Made by a program: the position numbers and the translations under genes
DNA from: Acidimicrobiales bacterium
GTDB lineage: Bacteria; Actinomycetota; Acidimicrobiia; Acidimicrobiales; Acidimicrobilacustridaceae
NCBI GenBank assembly: GCA_025455885.1
Contig: JALOLR010000013.1
Span: forward strand, 1-64,000
Direction of reading: 5' to 3'
Length of the DNA: 64,000 bases
The notes under the pieces: model-generated
What the model was told of the DNA's origin: nothing
Databases searched by the model: none
The model's input: the letters and a program-made list of their open reading frames with translations, nothing else
Part shown: positions 1 to 8,136 of the stretch, one piece after another
How positions within the stretch are numbered: the first letter of the stretch is position 1
How the letters are laid out: every line of letters starts with the position of its first letter

Positions 1-575
1 GGGATCACCGCCGGGGGGGCGGAGCCGCCGACGACGATGGCCCGGAACGCGGTGGGATCGAAGCGGGCCAGCGCAGTGGGGACGACGGTGGTGAGGGTTG
101 CGCCCCGGCGGGCGGCGTCGGTGACGGCGGCAGCGTCGAACCCTTGGTGTACCTCGAGGGGCACCTCGAGGGTGAGTGCCCGGGTGATGACCGACAGACC
201 GGCGATGTGGGAGACGGGCAGGCAGCACAGCCAGCGGTCGGTCGCCGGGTCGACCCCGAGGGCGACGCTGGTGGCCATTGCCGAGGCCCGCACCGATTCA
301 TGGCTGTGCACGACCCCTTTGGGCACCCCGGTGCTGCCGCTGGTGGGCACCACGAGAGCGTCGCCGTCCTCCACGGGCTCACCCCCCGGGAGCGCGGTTT
401 CGTCCCCGTGGGCGTCGATCATGCGAGTGGGCCGCAGTGCGTCGATGGTGGCCGCGACCGCGGCCGCCGGGAGTCGGTGATCGATCGGCAGCACGGCGTC
501 ACCGCCGTCCCACGCCCGGCGTAGCGCGATGACGAACTCGCCTCCGGTGAGGGCCACAGCCACCAGCTCGCGCAT
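1..575 (-). CDS. menE: o-Succinylbenzoate-CoA ligase (partial, C-terminus beyond window)
   Basis: This is an adenylate-forming ligase that activates o-succinylbenzoate with ATP and CoA in menaquinone synthesis. Translating the minus strand from the ATG at 575-573 gives 191 residues with no stop before the window edge. The signature P-loop TSGSTGVPKG lies at about residues 78-87 and is followed by the family-typical LPVSHIAGL stretch. Seen alone, the P-loop only says acyl-CoA synthetase. The short N-terminus and the company of menA, menD, menF, menG and menH make MenE the best call. The gene lies 25 nt downstream of the beta-helix gene on the same strand. The missing C-terminal part means the hinge and CoA-binding region cannot be checked. 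Confidence 0.85.
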   Translation of the reverse strand, partial: MRELVAVALTGGEFVIALRRAWDGGDAVLPIDHRLPAAAVAATIDALRPTRMIDAHGDETALPGGEPVEDGDALVVPTSGSTGVPKGVVHSHESVRASAMATSVALGVDPATDRWLCCLPVSHIAGLSVITRALTLEVPLEVHQGFDAAAVTDAARRGATLTTVVPTALARFDPTAFRAIVVGGSAPPAVI

Positions 576-600
576 GGAGACCGAGGCTAACGGCGCCCGT

Positions 601-1740
601 TCAGCCGGTGAACCTGGGGGTGGCCTGGGCGGCAGCCGCGGCGGGTGCGGCGGGTGCGGCGGGATCGACAGGAGTGGGTGGGGTCGGCGGGGTGGCGGCG
701 GCGACCTCGACGGCGCCGATGTCGCATGCGCCGTTCTGCGGGCGGGTGATGCCCCGCTGGTCGGTGCCGGTGCAGTCGCCCACGCTGGAGGGGATGGCGT
801 CGAGCAGGGGGCTCCCGGTCTCGGGGAGCATCGTGGCGGTGGGCCCGCCGTTGTCGGCGATTCCGGCCAGCCCGGGGTCGCCGTCGACGTCCTCGGTGTC
901 GGTGGCCGTGTTGAGATCGCAGGACAGGTCGTCGGACCAGTTGTACCCGCCGGAGCTGAGGGAGCTGCTGCAGCTGTCGGCGGCGGCGTCGGCGAGGACG
1001 GTGGCGAAGACACTGCCGCCCGCGGACGCGATCGCGGCGCCGGACCCGCCCGCCTCGTTGCCCGAGAAGGTGGTGTAGCTGACGTCCACGTCCTGTGCGG
1101 CCAGCGCTCCACCGTCGGATGTGGCGGTGTTGCCCTCGAACGTCGAGTTGGTGACGGTGATGGTGCTGTCGCCCGAGTAGACGGCCCCGCCCCTCCCGGC
1201 TTGGTTCCGGGTGAAGGTGGAGCCCGTGATGGTCACGGCCTGGTTGGAGGTCCAGATGGCGCCGCCGTCGTCGTCGGCGGTGTTGTCGACGAAGGTCGAG
1301 TCGTTGACGGCAACCGGTCCGAAGCTCTTGATCGCGCCGGCGCTACCGGTGCGGTTGCCGCCGGTGATGGTGACCTCGTTGAAGGTCAGCTGCTCGATCG
1401 CGTCGTAGCGCATGATGCGCTCGCCGACACAGGTCTGATCGATCGTGGCGCCGTTGCCGTTGATCGTGAGCGGGCCGTTCCCGGCCTGGACCTCGAGGTA
1501 GCCGAGATCGCAATCGGTGAGCTCGTAGGTCTCGCCGGCCACCAGGTTGATGGTGTGGGGCCCGGCCCCCGCAGTGTTGATCTCGTCGATGGCGGCCCGC
1601 AGCGACCCGGCGCCGCCGTCGGCGGTCGTGGTCACGTCGATGGTGTCGGCGCCGGCGACAGAGGGGGCGATCATCACGAGCCCGCTGGCCAGGAGACCGA
1701 GCACCGCCACCCTGCTCGTCGACCGGATCAATGGCTTCAT
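601..1740 (-). CDS. Secreted right-handed beta-helix repeat protein with Pro/Ala-rich tail ending PRFTG
   Basis: This 379-residue protein begins with a classical signal peptide (basic MKPLIRSTSR, hydrophobic core, probable cleavage after SVAGA near residue 30). An N-terminal module rich in TTTADGGAGSLRAAI resembles the start of many surface beta-helix proteins. The middle has repeated NSTFxGNTAxxxGGA-type coils, and the CDIGAVE segment is the usual C-cap of this family. The last ~33 residues are Thr/Pro- then Ala/Pro-rich and end exactly in TPRFTG. The ATG at 1740 was chosen because GAGGTG sits 9 nt upstream. A TTG at 1770 is possible but poorly placed. The tail is similar in style to the end of the PqqD-domain protein at 34397-35017, so it may be modified by the same enzymes. 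Ligand unknown. Confidence 0.8.
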   Translation of the reverse strand: MKPLIRSTSRVAVLGLLASGLVMIAPSVAGADTIDVTTTADGGAGSLRAAIDEINTAGAGPHTINLVAGETYELTDCDLGYLEVQAGNGPLTINGNGATIDQTCVGERIMRYDAIEQLTFNEVTITGGNRTGSAGAIKSFGPVAVNDSTFVDNTADDDGGAIWTSNQAVTITGSTFTRNQAGRGGAVYSGDSTITVTNSTFEGNTATSDGGALAAQDVDVSYTTFSGNEAGGSGAAIASAGGSVFATVLADAAADSCSSSLSSGGYNWSDDLSCDLNTATDTEDVDGDPGLAGIADNGGPTATMLPETGSPLLDAIPSSVGDCTGTDQRGITRPQNGACDIGAVEVAAATPPTPPTPVDPAAPAAPAAAAAQATPRFTG

Positions 1741-1836
1741 CTTTGTACGCACCTCGCCAATGTAGGGCAACTCCTCCCCTCAGGTCCCGGATCGCGGGAT
1801 TCGGCGGACCTCACCCGTGCGGGGCATGCTGCTCGG

Positions 1837-2727
1837 GTGAACGCCTGGATCGAGGGGGCCCGCCCCCGCACCCTGCCGGCGGCGGTGGTGCCGGTCCTGG
1901 TCGGCACCGCGGCTGCGGCCGGGATGGCCGGCTTCGACGGCACGGGCAAGGGCATCGTCGCCTGGCGGTTCGCGGCTGCGCTGGTGGTGTCGTTGGCCCT
2001 GCAGGTCGGCGTGAACTACGCCAACGACTACTCCGACGGCGTGCGGGGCACCGACGACGAGCGGGTGGGGCCGTTGCGTCTGGTCGCCTCGGGCACCAAG
2101 CCCGCCTCGGCGGTGAAGCGGGCCGCCTACCTGGCGTTCACGGTGGCGGGCGCCGCCGGCCTCGCCCTGGCCGCGGCCACGACCTGGTGGCTCCTCGCGG
2201 TGGGCGCACTGGCCATCGCCGCGGCGTGGTTCTACACCGGCGGTCCCCGGCCCTACGGCTACGCCGGGCTCGGCGAGGTCTTCGTGTTCGTCTTCTTCGG
2301 GGTCGTGGCCACCACCGGCTCGGCCTTCGTCCAGATCGAGCGCCTCACCCCCCTCACCGCGGGCGTGTCGGTGCCGGTCGGCCTCCTGGCCACGGCGTTG
2401 CTCGTGGTCAACAACCTGCGTGACATCCCCGGCGACACGGTCGCCGGCAAGCGCACCCTGGCGGTGCGCCTCGGTGACCAGCCCACCCGGATCCTGTACA
2501 CCGCGTTGATCGGCGCCACCTACGTGACGGTGCCGTTCCTCGCCGGCCTCTCCGAACGGCCGCTGGCCGCCGCCGCGCTGTTCACCGTGCTCCTGGCTCG
2601 TCCGCCGGTGCAGAAGGTGCTCGAGGGAGCGAGGGGCCCGGCGCTGATCCCCGTGCTCGGCGCCACCGGACGACTGCAGCTCGTGTTCGGCGTCGTGTTG
2701 GCCGGAGGCCTCTGGATCGGGGCCTGA
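1837..2727 (+). CDS. menA: 1,4-Dihydroxy-2-naphthoate polyprenyltransferase
   Basis: MenA attaches the polyprenyl side chain to 1,4-dihydroxy-2-naphthoate at the membrane, giving demethylmenaquinone. The 296-residue product is almost entirely hydrophobic helices. It carries the UbiA-family Asp-rich motifs NYANDYSDG (about residue 64) and NNLRDIPGD (about residue 190), which bind the prenyl diphosphate through Mg2+. The reading frame is open far upstream, but homology begins with the GTG at 1837 (VNAWIEGARPRTLPAAVVP). A CATGCT hexamer ends 6 nt before that GTG, matching the leaderless pattern seen elsewhere. It is transcribed away from the beta-helix gene. Confidence 0.93.
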   Translation: MNAWIEGARPRTLPAAVVPVLVGTAAAAGMAGFDGTGKGIVAWRFAAALVVSLALQVGVNYANDYSDGVRGTDDERVGPLRLVASGTKPASAVKRAAYLAFTVAGAAGLALAAATTWWLLAVGALAIAAAWFYTGGPRPYGYAGLGEVFVFVFFGVVATTGSAFVQIERLTPLTAGVSVPVGLLATALLVVNNLRDIPGDTVAGKRTLAVRLGDQPTRILYTALIGATYVTVPFLAGLSERPLAAAALFTVLLARPPVQKVLEGARGPALIPVLGATGRLQLVFGVVLAGGLWIGA

Positions 2728-2736
2728 CGAGGCCGC

Positions 2737-3078
2737 TCAGGGTCGGGGCGGCTCGTCGACTCGGACCCGTTCGGGGGTGCCGGGCAGACCGCAGGCGCCG
2801 TCGGACTGCTGGGAGCGCCTGATCAGCCAGAACCCGTAGCCGGTCCCGGCCAGCCAGGTGAGGGTGATCACCGTCCCGGCGAACCAGGCGTGGTCGCGCA
2901 GGACGGCGCCGAACGCGGTGCCGCCGAAGACCGCCGCCAGGGCGGCCAGCGAGAGGGGGAGGTGGCACGGGCAGAGCACGAACGACCAGAGGAGCCACAT
3001 CCGACCCCGCCGCTCCAGCGGCGGGGTGATGCCGACGGCTCCGTCGTCGGCGAACGTCACCGGGGATGGACGCTTCAT
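2737..3078 (-). CDS. Small membrane protein, MerE-like (CPCH motif)
   Basis: This 113-residue protein has two predicted membrane helices. The first is preceded by LCPCHLPLSL, closely resembling the CPCHLPI motif and following AGTxxGAxLxxH region of MerE-type mercury transport proteins. It might move a thiophilic metal or be an unrelated protein that keeps the motif. No merA, merR or merT is visible nearby, so a mercury-resistance role is not supported by context. It lies tail-to-tail with menA. A TACCCT hexamer at 3086-3091 (read on the minus strand) ends 7 nt before the ATG, which supports this start. Confidence 0.6.
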   Translation of the reverse strand: MKRPSPVTFADDGAVGITPPLERRGRMWLLWSFVLCPCHLPLSLAALAAVFGGTAFGAVLRDHAWFAGTVITLTWLAGTGYGFWLIRRSQQSDGACGLPGTPERVRVDEPPRP

Positions 3079-3111
3079 ACCCCGCAGGGTACCCGGACAG
3101 GTGGCCCGGGC

Positions 3112-4695
3112 CTAGCCGGCGTCGCGCAACGCCCGCAGGAAGGTCTTCACGTTGGCCGCCGACTGCTGGAGCCCGTCGGCGACCGTCGGGTAGGTGGCGT
3201 TCTTGGCGTAGACGGCCATGATCAGCCGCTCGCCGCCGGCTGTCGTCATGTAGCCCGCCTCGGCCTGGGTGACGAAGAGCGACGGGCGGGGTGGGAACTG
3301 CCCCTGGGCGCTGGTGCCGCTCTTGGCGGTGATCGTGCCGTCCTCGTCGAGGTCCGGGAGCGCGGCCTCGTAGACCTCGGACCAGGGCTGCGTGGTGGCC
3401 CACGTCAGGTAGTCGACCACGGACTGGGGCGTGGCCGACGAGGGGTCGCTGCCCTCACCGTCGTAGAGCAGCACCTGCTCGGGAGCCACACCGGCGTCCT
3501 CCACGCTGTCGTACATCGGGCCGAGGCCGTCGAGGCAGTCCTTCGAGCCCGCTTCGACCGCGAGGAGGCAGAGCATCGTCTCGGCTCCCCGGTTGTGGCT
3601 GATCTTGAGCACCAGCGTGGCGAAGGTGGACGCCGGGCCCGAGGTGAGCGACGCCACCTGGTTCGCCTCGACGTAGCTCCCCTCCGGCGGGAGGGCGGCG
3701 GCGCTCGCCGTGAGCGGGGCGGTGACCGTCACGCCGGCCCGCTGGAGCGCCTCGATGAACAGCGCCCTCGTGTAGGCGCCCGGGTCCGGGGCGAACACGG
3801 CCAGGTTGTACGGGTCGGCGCCGACGGGGACGCTGCCGGTGAGGACGATCCGGTTGTCGGCGCCGAGCTCGGCGGTGACGTCGGCCTCGCCGTCGGCGGT
3901 GGTGGTGACCTCGTTGACGACCTGGAAGTAGCCCGTCGTCGGGATCACCTGCGTCGCGGCGGGGGCCCCGGCGGCGGTCCCCGCGTCGACGCGGACGTCG
4001 AGCAGGTTGTCGTTCACCATGATCGGGGTGACGACGCCCTCCTTGGTCTCGAAGGGCTCCCACAACCGCTCGTCGACGAGGACGTCGCCGGCCACGGTGG
4101 TGACGCCCGAGGCGACGACCTGCGCGGCGAGGTCGTCCAGCCCGGCCAGAGGGTCGCCCTCCACCGGGGTCGCGAGGGGGGTGGCGTAGGCGTAGACGTG
4201 GTCCGGGGAGTTGAACTGGACGTCGCCGTCGCCGGCACCCACGCCCCGTCCGCCCATGATCATGTCGCCGGCTCCGACGAGCACGAGGTCGCCGGTGAGC
4301 GTGCCGCCGACCGGGGCGGCGGTGGCGTAGACCGGCGTCTCGAGGGTCTGGTCGACGCCGAAGATGTCGAGGTACGTGGCGACGGTGAACAGCTTGGTCG
4401 TCGAGCCGAGGAAGCTGATCTGGTCGGCGTCGGAGGCCCACTTCACGTCACCGCTCGAACGGTCGACGGCCTGGTAGGCCCACGTCCCGTAGTCGTAGGG
4501 GGGGAGGTCGACGACGGCCTGGGCGTCGGGCGGGAGGCTCGGCATGGTGGTGCCGGAGGTCGACTCCGAGTCGTCGGAGGTGCAGGCCCCCAGGAGGAGC
4601 GTCGCGGCGGCCACCAGGGCGGCGCCGATCCGCCATCGGGGAGGTCCGGTCCTGACCGCACCGAGGGTTGTTCGGGGTCCGATCGGATTCGGCAT
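3112..4695 (-). CDS. D-alanyl-D-alanine carboxypeptidase/endopeptidase, peptidase S13 lipoprotein (PBP4/DacB type)
   Basis: This enzyme trims peptidoglycan peptides outside the cell. The 527-residue protein starts with a lipoprotein signal ending in a lipobox (LLLGAC, Cys38), so it should be anchored to the outer face of the membrane. All three penicillin-binding motifs are present: SxxK as STTK at residues 98-101, SxN as SHN in the second half, and KTG as KSG near the C-terminus. The long insert between the first two motifs is typical of S13 enzymes. A TAGAAC hexamer (4702-4707, minus strand) ends 6 nt before the ATG. The gene has no obvious functional link with the menaquinone genes around it. 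Confidence 0.9.
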   Translation of the reverse strand: MPNPIGPRTTLGAVRTGPPRWRIGAALVAAATLLLGACTSDDSESTSGTTMPSLPPDAQAVVDLPPYDYGTWAYQAVDRSSGDVKWASDADQISFLGSTTKLFTVATYLDIFGVDQTLETPVYATAAPVGGTLTGDLVLVGAGDMIMGGRGVGAGDGDVQFNSPDHVYAYATPLATPVEGDPLAGLDDLAAQVVASGVTTVAGDVLVDERLWEPFETKEGVVTPIMVNDNLLDVRVDAGTAAGAPAATQVIPTTGYFQVVNEVTTTADGEADVTAELGADNRIVLTGSVPVGADPYNLAVFAPDPGAYTRALFIEALQRAGVTVTAPLTASAAALPPEGSYVEANQVASLTSGPASTFATLVLKISHNRGAETMLCLLAVEAGSKDCLDGLGPMYDSVEDAGVAPEQVLLYDGEGSDPSSATPQSVVDYLTWATTQPWSEVYEAALPDLDEDGTITAKSGTSAQGQFPPRPSLFVTQAEAGYMTTAGGERLIMAVYAKNATYPTVADGLQQSAANVKTFLRALRDAG

Positions 4696-4764
4696 CGCGG
4701 TGTTCTAGCAGTCGTTCGATGACCGTTCACCCGTGGGCTCGCACGTCATGCTCGCCTCCGGCGG

Positions 4765-5568
4765 TCAGAGCGGCGCGGCGCCGGGGTCGGCCAGCCATCG
4801 CTGCACCGTCGCCGCGGTCCGCTCAGGGGCTTCGAGGTGGGCGGCGTGCCCGGTGTCGGGGACCACCGCCACCCGGGCGTTCTCCCCGATCGCCGCCGCC
4901 ATCCGGCGGGCCAGGTCCGTGAACTTCCTGTCGTCGCCGCCGGCGAGCAGGAGCACGGGCATCGCCAGCCGGTGGAGCTCGTCCCAGAGGGGCCGCTGGG
5001 ACCCGGTCCCCGCCGTCCGCAGGCTCGACGCCAGCCCTCCGGTGGTATTCCGGCGCCGTTCGTCGACGGCGGCGGCGCTGGGGGAGAGGCCGGCGAAGAG
5101 CGGTTGGGCGAGCCACTCCGCGAGGAAGGAGTCGACGCCGACGGCCTCGAGGTGATCGGCGAGACCCTCGTCGGCCGCCCGGCGGGCCGCCCGCTGGGCG
5201 TCGTCGTCGATGCCGGCGGTGGCCCCGATGAGCACCAGCCGGTCGACGAGGTCGGGCCGGGCGAGGGCCAGGTGCAGCGCCAGGCGACCTCCCATCGAGT
5301 AGCCGACGTACGTGGCCCGATGCCCCGACCGCCCGAGCAGGTCGGCACCGCCGACGAGATCGGCGCGGACCGCAGCGGATCCTCCGTGGCCGGGGGCGTC
5401 GACCGCCCACACGTCGTGGTCGGCGGCCAGCAGATCCGCGAAGGGGCCCCAGCAGCGGGCGGTCTGGGTGAACCCGTGCACCAGCACCAGACGATCCGCG
5501 CCGTCCGGGCCGCCCAGGCGCTCGATAGCGAGGCCGTCGTCGCGCGCCGTCGCGTCCGTCGATGCCAT
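4765..5568 (-). CDS. menH: Alpha/beta hydrolase, probable 2-succinyl-6-hydroxy-2,4-cyclohexadiene-1-carboxylate synthase
   Basis: The 267-residue protein is a complete alpha/beta hydrolase. It has the oxyanion-hole stretch LVLVHGFTQTARCW near residue 30, the nucleophile elbow GYSMGG with Ser91, an Asp in AGGDDRKF and a C-terminal His in DTGHAAHLE. MenH eliminates pyruvate from the MenD product. The family is large, and the assignment rests on its position divergent from menD and on the FTQT and RRRNT-like features shared with MenH. Start at 5568 is supported by TACCTT (5576-5581, minus strand) 7 nt upstream. A longer open frame upstream is antisense to menD and is not expected to be translated. 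Confidence 0.8.
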   Translation of the reverse strand: MASTDATARDDGLAIERLGGPDGADRLVLVHGFTQTARCWGPFADLLAADHDVWAVDAPGHGGSAAVRADLVGGADLLGRSGHRATYVGYSMGGRLALHLALARPDLVDRLVLIGATAGIDDDAQRAARRAADEGLADHLEAVGVDSFLAEWLAQPLFAGLSPSAAAVDERRRNTTGGLASSLRTAGTGSQRPLWDELHRLAMPVLLLAGGDDRKFTDLARRMAAAIGENARVAVVPDTGHAAHLEAPERTAATVQRWLADPGAAPL

Positions 5569-5662
5569 GCCGGGGAAGGTAGCGGTCGGCCCCTGCGAGG
5601 GGAACCGTCGGGGGCGCGGCGGGGGCATCAGCGCGACGACGGACGACCGTAGGCTGGCCGCC

Positions 5663-7435
5663 GTGGTCGACGACGCTGCCCCTCTCGCCCCCGACCCGCC
5701 GGGCGGGACGCCCGATGTCGGCGTCCTCAACGCCACGTTCGCGGCGACGCTGGTCGACGAGTGGGTGCGCGGCGGTGTGTCCGACGCCGTGGTCTGTCCG
5801 GGCTCCCGATCGACCCCGCTGGCCCTGGCCCTCGCCGCCGACGGCCGGATCCGGGTGCACGTCCACCACGACGAGCGCGCCGGGGCGTTCCTGGCCCTCG
5901 GGTTGGGTCGGGCCCTCGGCCGGCCGGCCGTGGTGCTCACCACGAGCGGCACCGCGGCCGTGGAGCTGCATCCGGCGGTCGTCGAGGCCGATCTCGACCG
6001 GGTGCCGCTGCTGGCCGTCACCGCCGACCGACCCCCCGAGCTCCGCGACGTCGGCGCCCCCCAGACCGTCGACCAGCAGCACCTGTTCGGCCGGGCGCCC
6101 CGGTGGTTCGCCGATCCGGGCCCCCCCGACGCCGCCGCGGAGGGGACGTGGCGGAGCGTCGCGGCGCGCTCGGTGCTCGAGGCGGTCGGTCCCCGGTCGG
6201 GACCGGTGCATCTCAACCTGCCCTTCCGCGAGCCGCTCCACGGTTCGCCGGCGGCGCTCCCGCCGGGACGCTCGGGGGGCGCCGCGTGGCACGCCCGGCC
6301 CCCGGGTGCCGGGGTGTCCGGCGAGCAGATCGAGGCCGTGGCGGCGTGCCTGCGTCCCGCTGCGGCGCGCGGCCTCATCGTGGTGGGCGGCGCGGTCGCC
6401 GACCCCGCCGGGGTGCTGGCCCTCGCCGACGCGTGGGGCTGGCCGGTCGTGGCCGACCCGCGCAGCGGCTGCCGTGTCGAGCACCCGCTCGTCGTCGCCC
6501 ACGCCGACGCCGTGCTGCGCGTGGACGGGCCGCGGCGCGACGCCACGGCGGTGCTGCGCCTCGGCACGATCCCTGCGTCGAAGGTGGTGGCGAAGTGGTC
6601 GGCTGCGTCGACCGGCCCCCAGGTGGTGGTCGAGGCGGGCGGCGCCTGGCTCGACCCGCACCGCACCGCCGCACTCCTGGTGGCCGCCGAACCGGGCGCA
6701 CTGGCGCGGGGGCTTGCCGGTGTCGCCGAGCCTGCGTCCGCCGATCCCGGGTGGTCGGCCGGGTGGCGGGCTGCCGATGACGCGGTGGCTGCGGTCATGG
6801 CCGCGGAGCTCGACGGCGAGGGGCCGGTCACCGAACCGGGCACGGCCCGTGCCGTGGCCGCGGCGGTCCCGCCCGGAGGTTCGTTGGTGGTGTCGTCCTC
6901 GATGCCGGTGCGCGACGTCGAGTGGTTCGCCGGCTCGCTCCCGGGGGTGACCGTCCACGCCAACCGGGGCGCGAACGGGATCGACGGCGTGGTGTCCACC
7001 GCAGTGGGGGTCGCGCTCGCAGGTGCACCGACCGTGACCCTGGTCGGCGACGTGGCGTTGCTGCACGACACCAACGCGCTGCTGGGCCTCGCAGGGCGTG
7101 ACGTCGATCTGGTGGTCGTGGTGGTCGACAACGACGGCGGGGGCATCTTCTCGTTCCTCCCCCAGGCGGCGGCCCTGGACGCAGACCGGTTCGAGCAGCT
7201 CTTCGGGACCCCTCACGGTGTGGACCTCGGGCGGCTCGCGGCGGCGCACCACCTGGCGCTGCGCACCATCGACACCGCCGAGGCGGTCGGGCCCGCCGTG
7301 GCCCGGGGGCTCGCCGCGGGAGGCGTCCACCTCCTGCGGGTCGTCACCGACCGCGCCCGCAACGTCGAGGTGCACGAGCGTCTGCAGACGGCGGCAGGGG
7401 CCGCGGTCCGCGCCGCCTGCGGCGAGGTGGGTTAG
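5663..7435 (+). CDS. menD: 2-Succinyl-5-enolpyruvyl-6-hydroxy-3-cyclohexene-1-carboxylate synthase
   Basis: MenD is the thiamine-diphosphate enzyme that joins isochorismate and 2-oxoglutarate, committing material to menaquinone. The 590-residue product has the N-terminal pyrimidine-binding domain with CPGSRSTPLALA, the conserved HHDERAGAF stretch with its catalytic Glu, TTSGTAAVELHPAV, and LTADRPPELRDVGAPQT. The C-terminal diphosphate-binding part has GDVALLHDTNALLG followed by VDNDGGGIFSFLPQ. The GTG at 5663 is preceded by TAGGCT (5650-5655) at 7 nt, a leaderless arrangement. The stop overlaps the stop of the convergent DUF4126 gene by a few bases. Confidence 0.95.
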   Translation: MVDDAAPLAPDPPGGTPDVGVLNATFAATLVDEWVRGGVSDAVVCPGSRSTPLALALAADGRIRVHVHHDERAGAFLALGLGRALGRPAVVLTTSGTAAVELHPAVVEADLDRVPLLAVTADRPPELRDVGAPQTVDQQHLFGRAPRWFADPGPPDAAAEGTWRSVAARSVLEAVGPRSGPVHLNLPFREPLHGSPAALPPGRSGGAAWHARPPGAGVSGEQIEAVAACLRPAAARGLIVVGGAVADPAGVLALADAWGWPVVADPRSGCRVEHPLVVAHADAVLRVDGPRRDATAVLRLGTIPASKVVAKWSAASTGPQVVVEAGGAWLDPHRTAALLVAAEPGALARGLAGVAEPASADPGWSAGWRAADDAVAAVMAAELDGEGPVTEPGTARAVAAAVPPGGSLVVSSSMPVRDVEWFAGSLPGVTVHANRGANGIDGVVSTAVGVALAGAPTVTLVGDVALLHDTNALLGLAGRDVDLVVVVVDNDGGGIFSFLPQAAALDADRFEQLFGTPHGVDLGRLAAAHHLALRTIDTAEAVGPAVARGLAAGGVHLLRVVTDRARNVEVHERLQTAAGAAVRAACGEVG

Positions 7436-8055
7436 GCGGTCGGGTCGCCGGCCGGACCGGCGGGAGGACCGCCGGGCGGAGGTCGGCCCCACCGGAGGCG
7501 GCGCCAGGTGCGACGCGCCACCCGGAAGGACACGATCGACACCGTGACGCTGGCCGCGAACAGCACGAGGGTCACGACGCCCGCGACGCGGGGATACGTG
7601 AAGGCGAGTGCCAGGAGCGCGGCGATCAGACCGTCCTCGAGCAGCGAGACGACGACGTTCGAGAACGGTTCGGGCGAGCTGTTCACCGCGGCCCGGACGC
7701 TCGCCTTGGCGACGTGGGAGGAGAAGGCCAGACCGCCGCCGGCGAGGGCCAGCACGACCGGATCGGGGATCGTCGGCCCCACCATCTGGTTCGGGGCCAG
7801 CGCCCCGATGGCGGCCCCGACGGCGGGCCGGATCACGGTGTGCGCCGCGTCCCAGACCGAGTCGAGCCAGGCGACCTTGTCGATGACGAGGTCCACGACG
7901 GCCAGCGCGAGGGCCAACGCGATGAGCCATGGCTGCTGCAGCACGTCGGACGTCTCGATCCACCCGACGCGCCCGGCGATGCCGAGCGCGGCGATCACCG
8001 CGTAGACGCTGATCCCCGCCGACCAGCTCGAGGCCAGCACCGTCCCGAGCTCCAC
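7432..8055 (-). CDS. DUF4126 family membrane protein
   Basis: This is a polytopic membrane protein of about 207 residues. It has four or five hydrophobic helices and a glycine-rich central stretch (LALAGGGLAFSSHVAKASVRAAVN) that I recognise as DUF4126. Its function is not known. The tail is Pro/Gly-rich and cytoplasmic-looking. I chose the GTG at 8055 because TACCGT (8062-8067, minus strand) ends 6 nt upstream. The ATG at 8079 would put that hexamer inside the coding region. It converges with menD and the stop codons overlap, so the two genes probably share a termination region. Confidence 0.7.
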   Translation of the reverse strand: MELGTVLASSWSAGISVYAVIAALGIAGRVGWIETSDVLQQPWLIALALALAVVDLVIDKVAWLDSVWDAAHTVIRPAVGAAIGALAPNQMVGPTIPDPVVLALAGGGLAFSSHVAKASVRAAVNSSPEPFSNVVVSLLEDGLIAALLALAFTYPRVAGVVTLVLFAASVTVSIVSFRVARRTWRRLRWGRPPPGGPPAGPAGDPTA

Positions 8056-8136
8056 GCGCTGACGGTACCCGCCGCCCATCGCGGTCCAGGGCGCGCCGCG
8101 TGGTGGTGGTCGCGCCCGCTGTCGATCCGGCCCTCC

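Noticed and set aside
2737-3078. Mercury-resistance operon
   Set aside because: Only one MerE-like protein is present; no merR, merA, merT or merP is visible within the window.
8056-8079. ATG at 8079 as start of the DUF4126 protein
   Set aside because: It would place the TACCGT promoter hexamer inside the coding region. GTG at 8055 fits the leaderless spacing better, though the ATG cannot be fully excluded.
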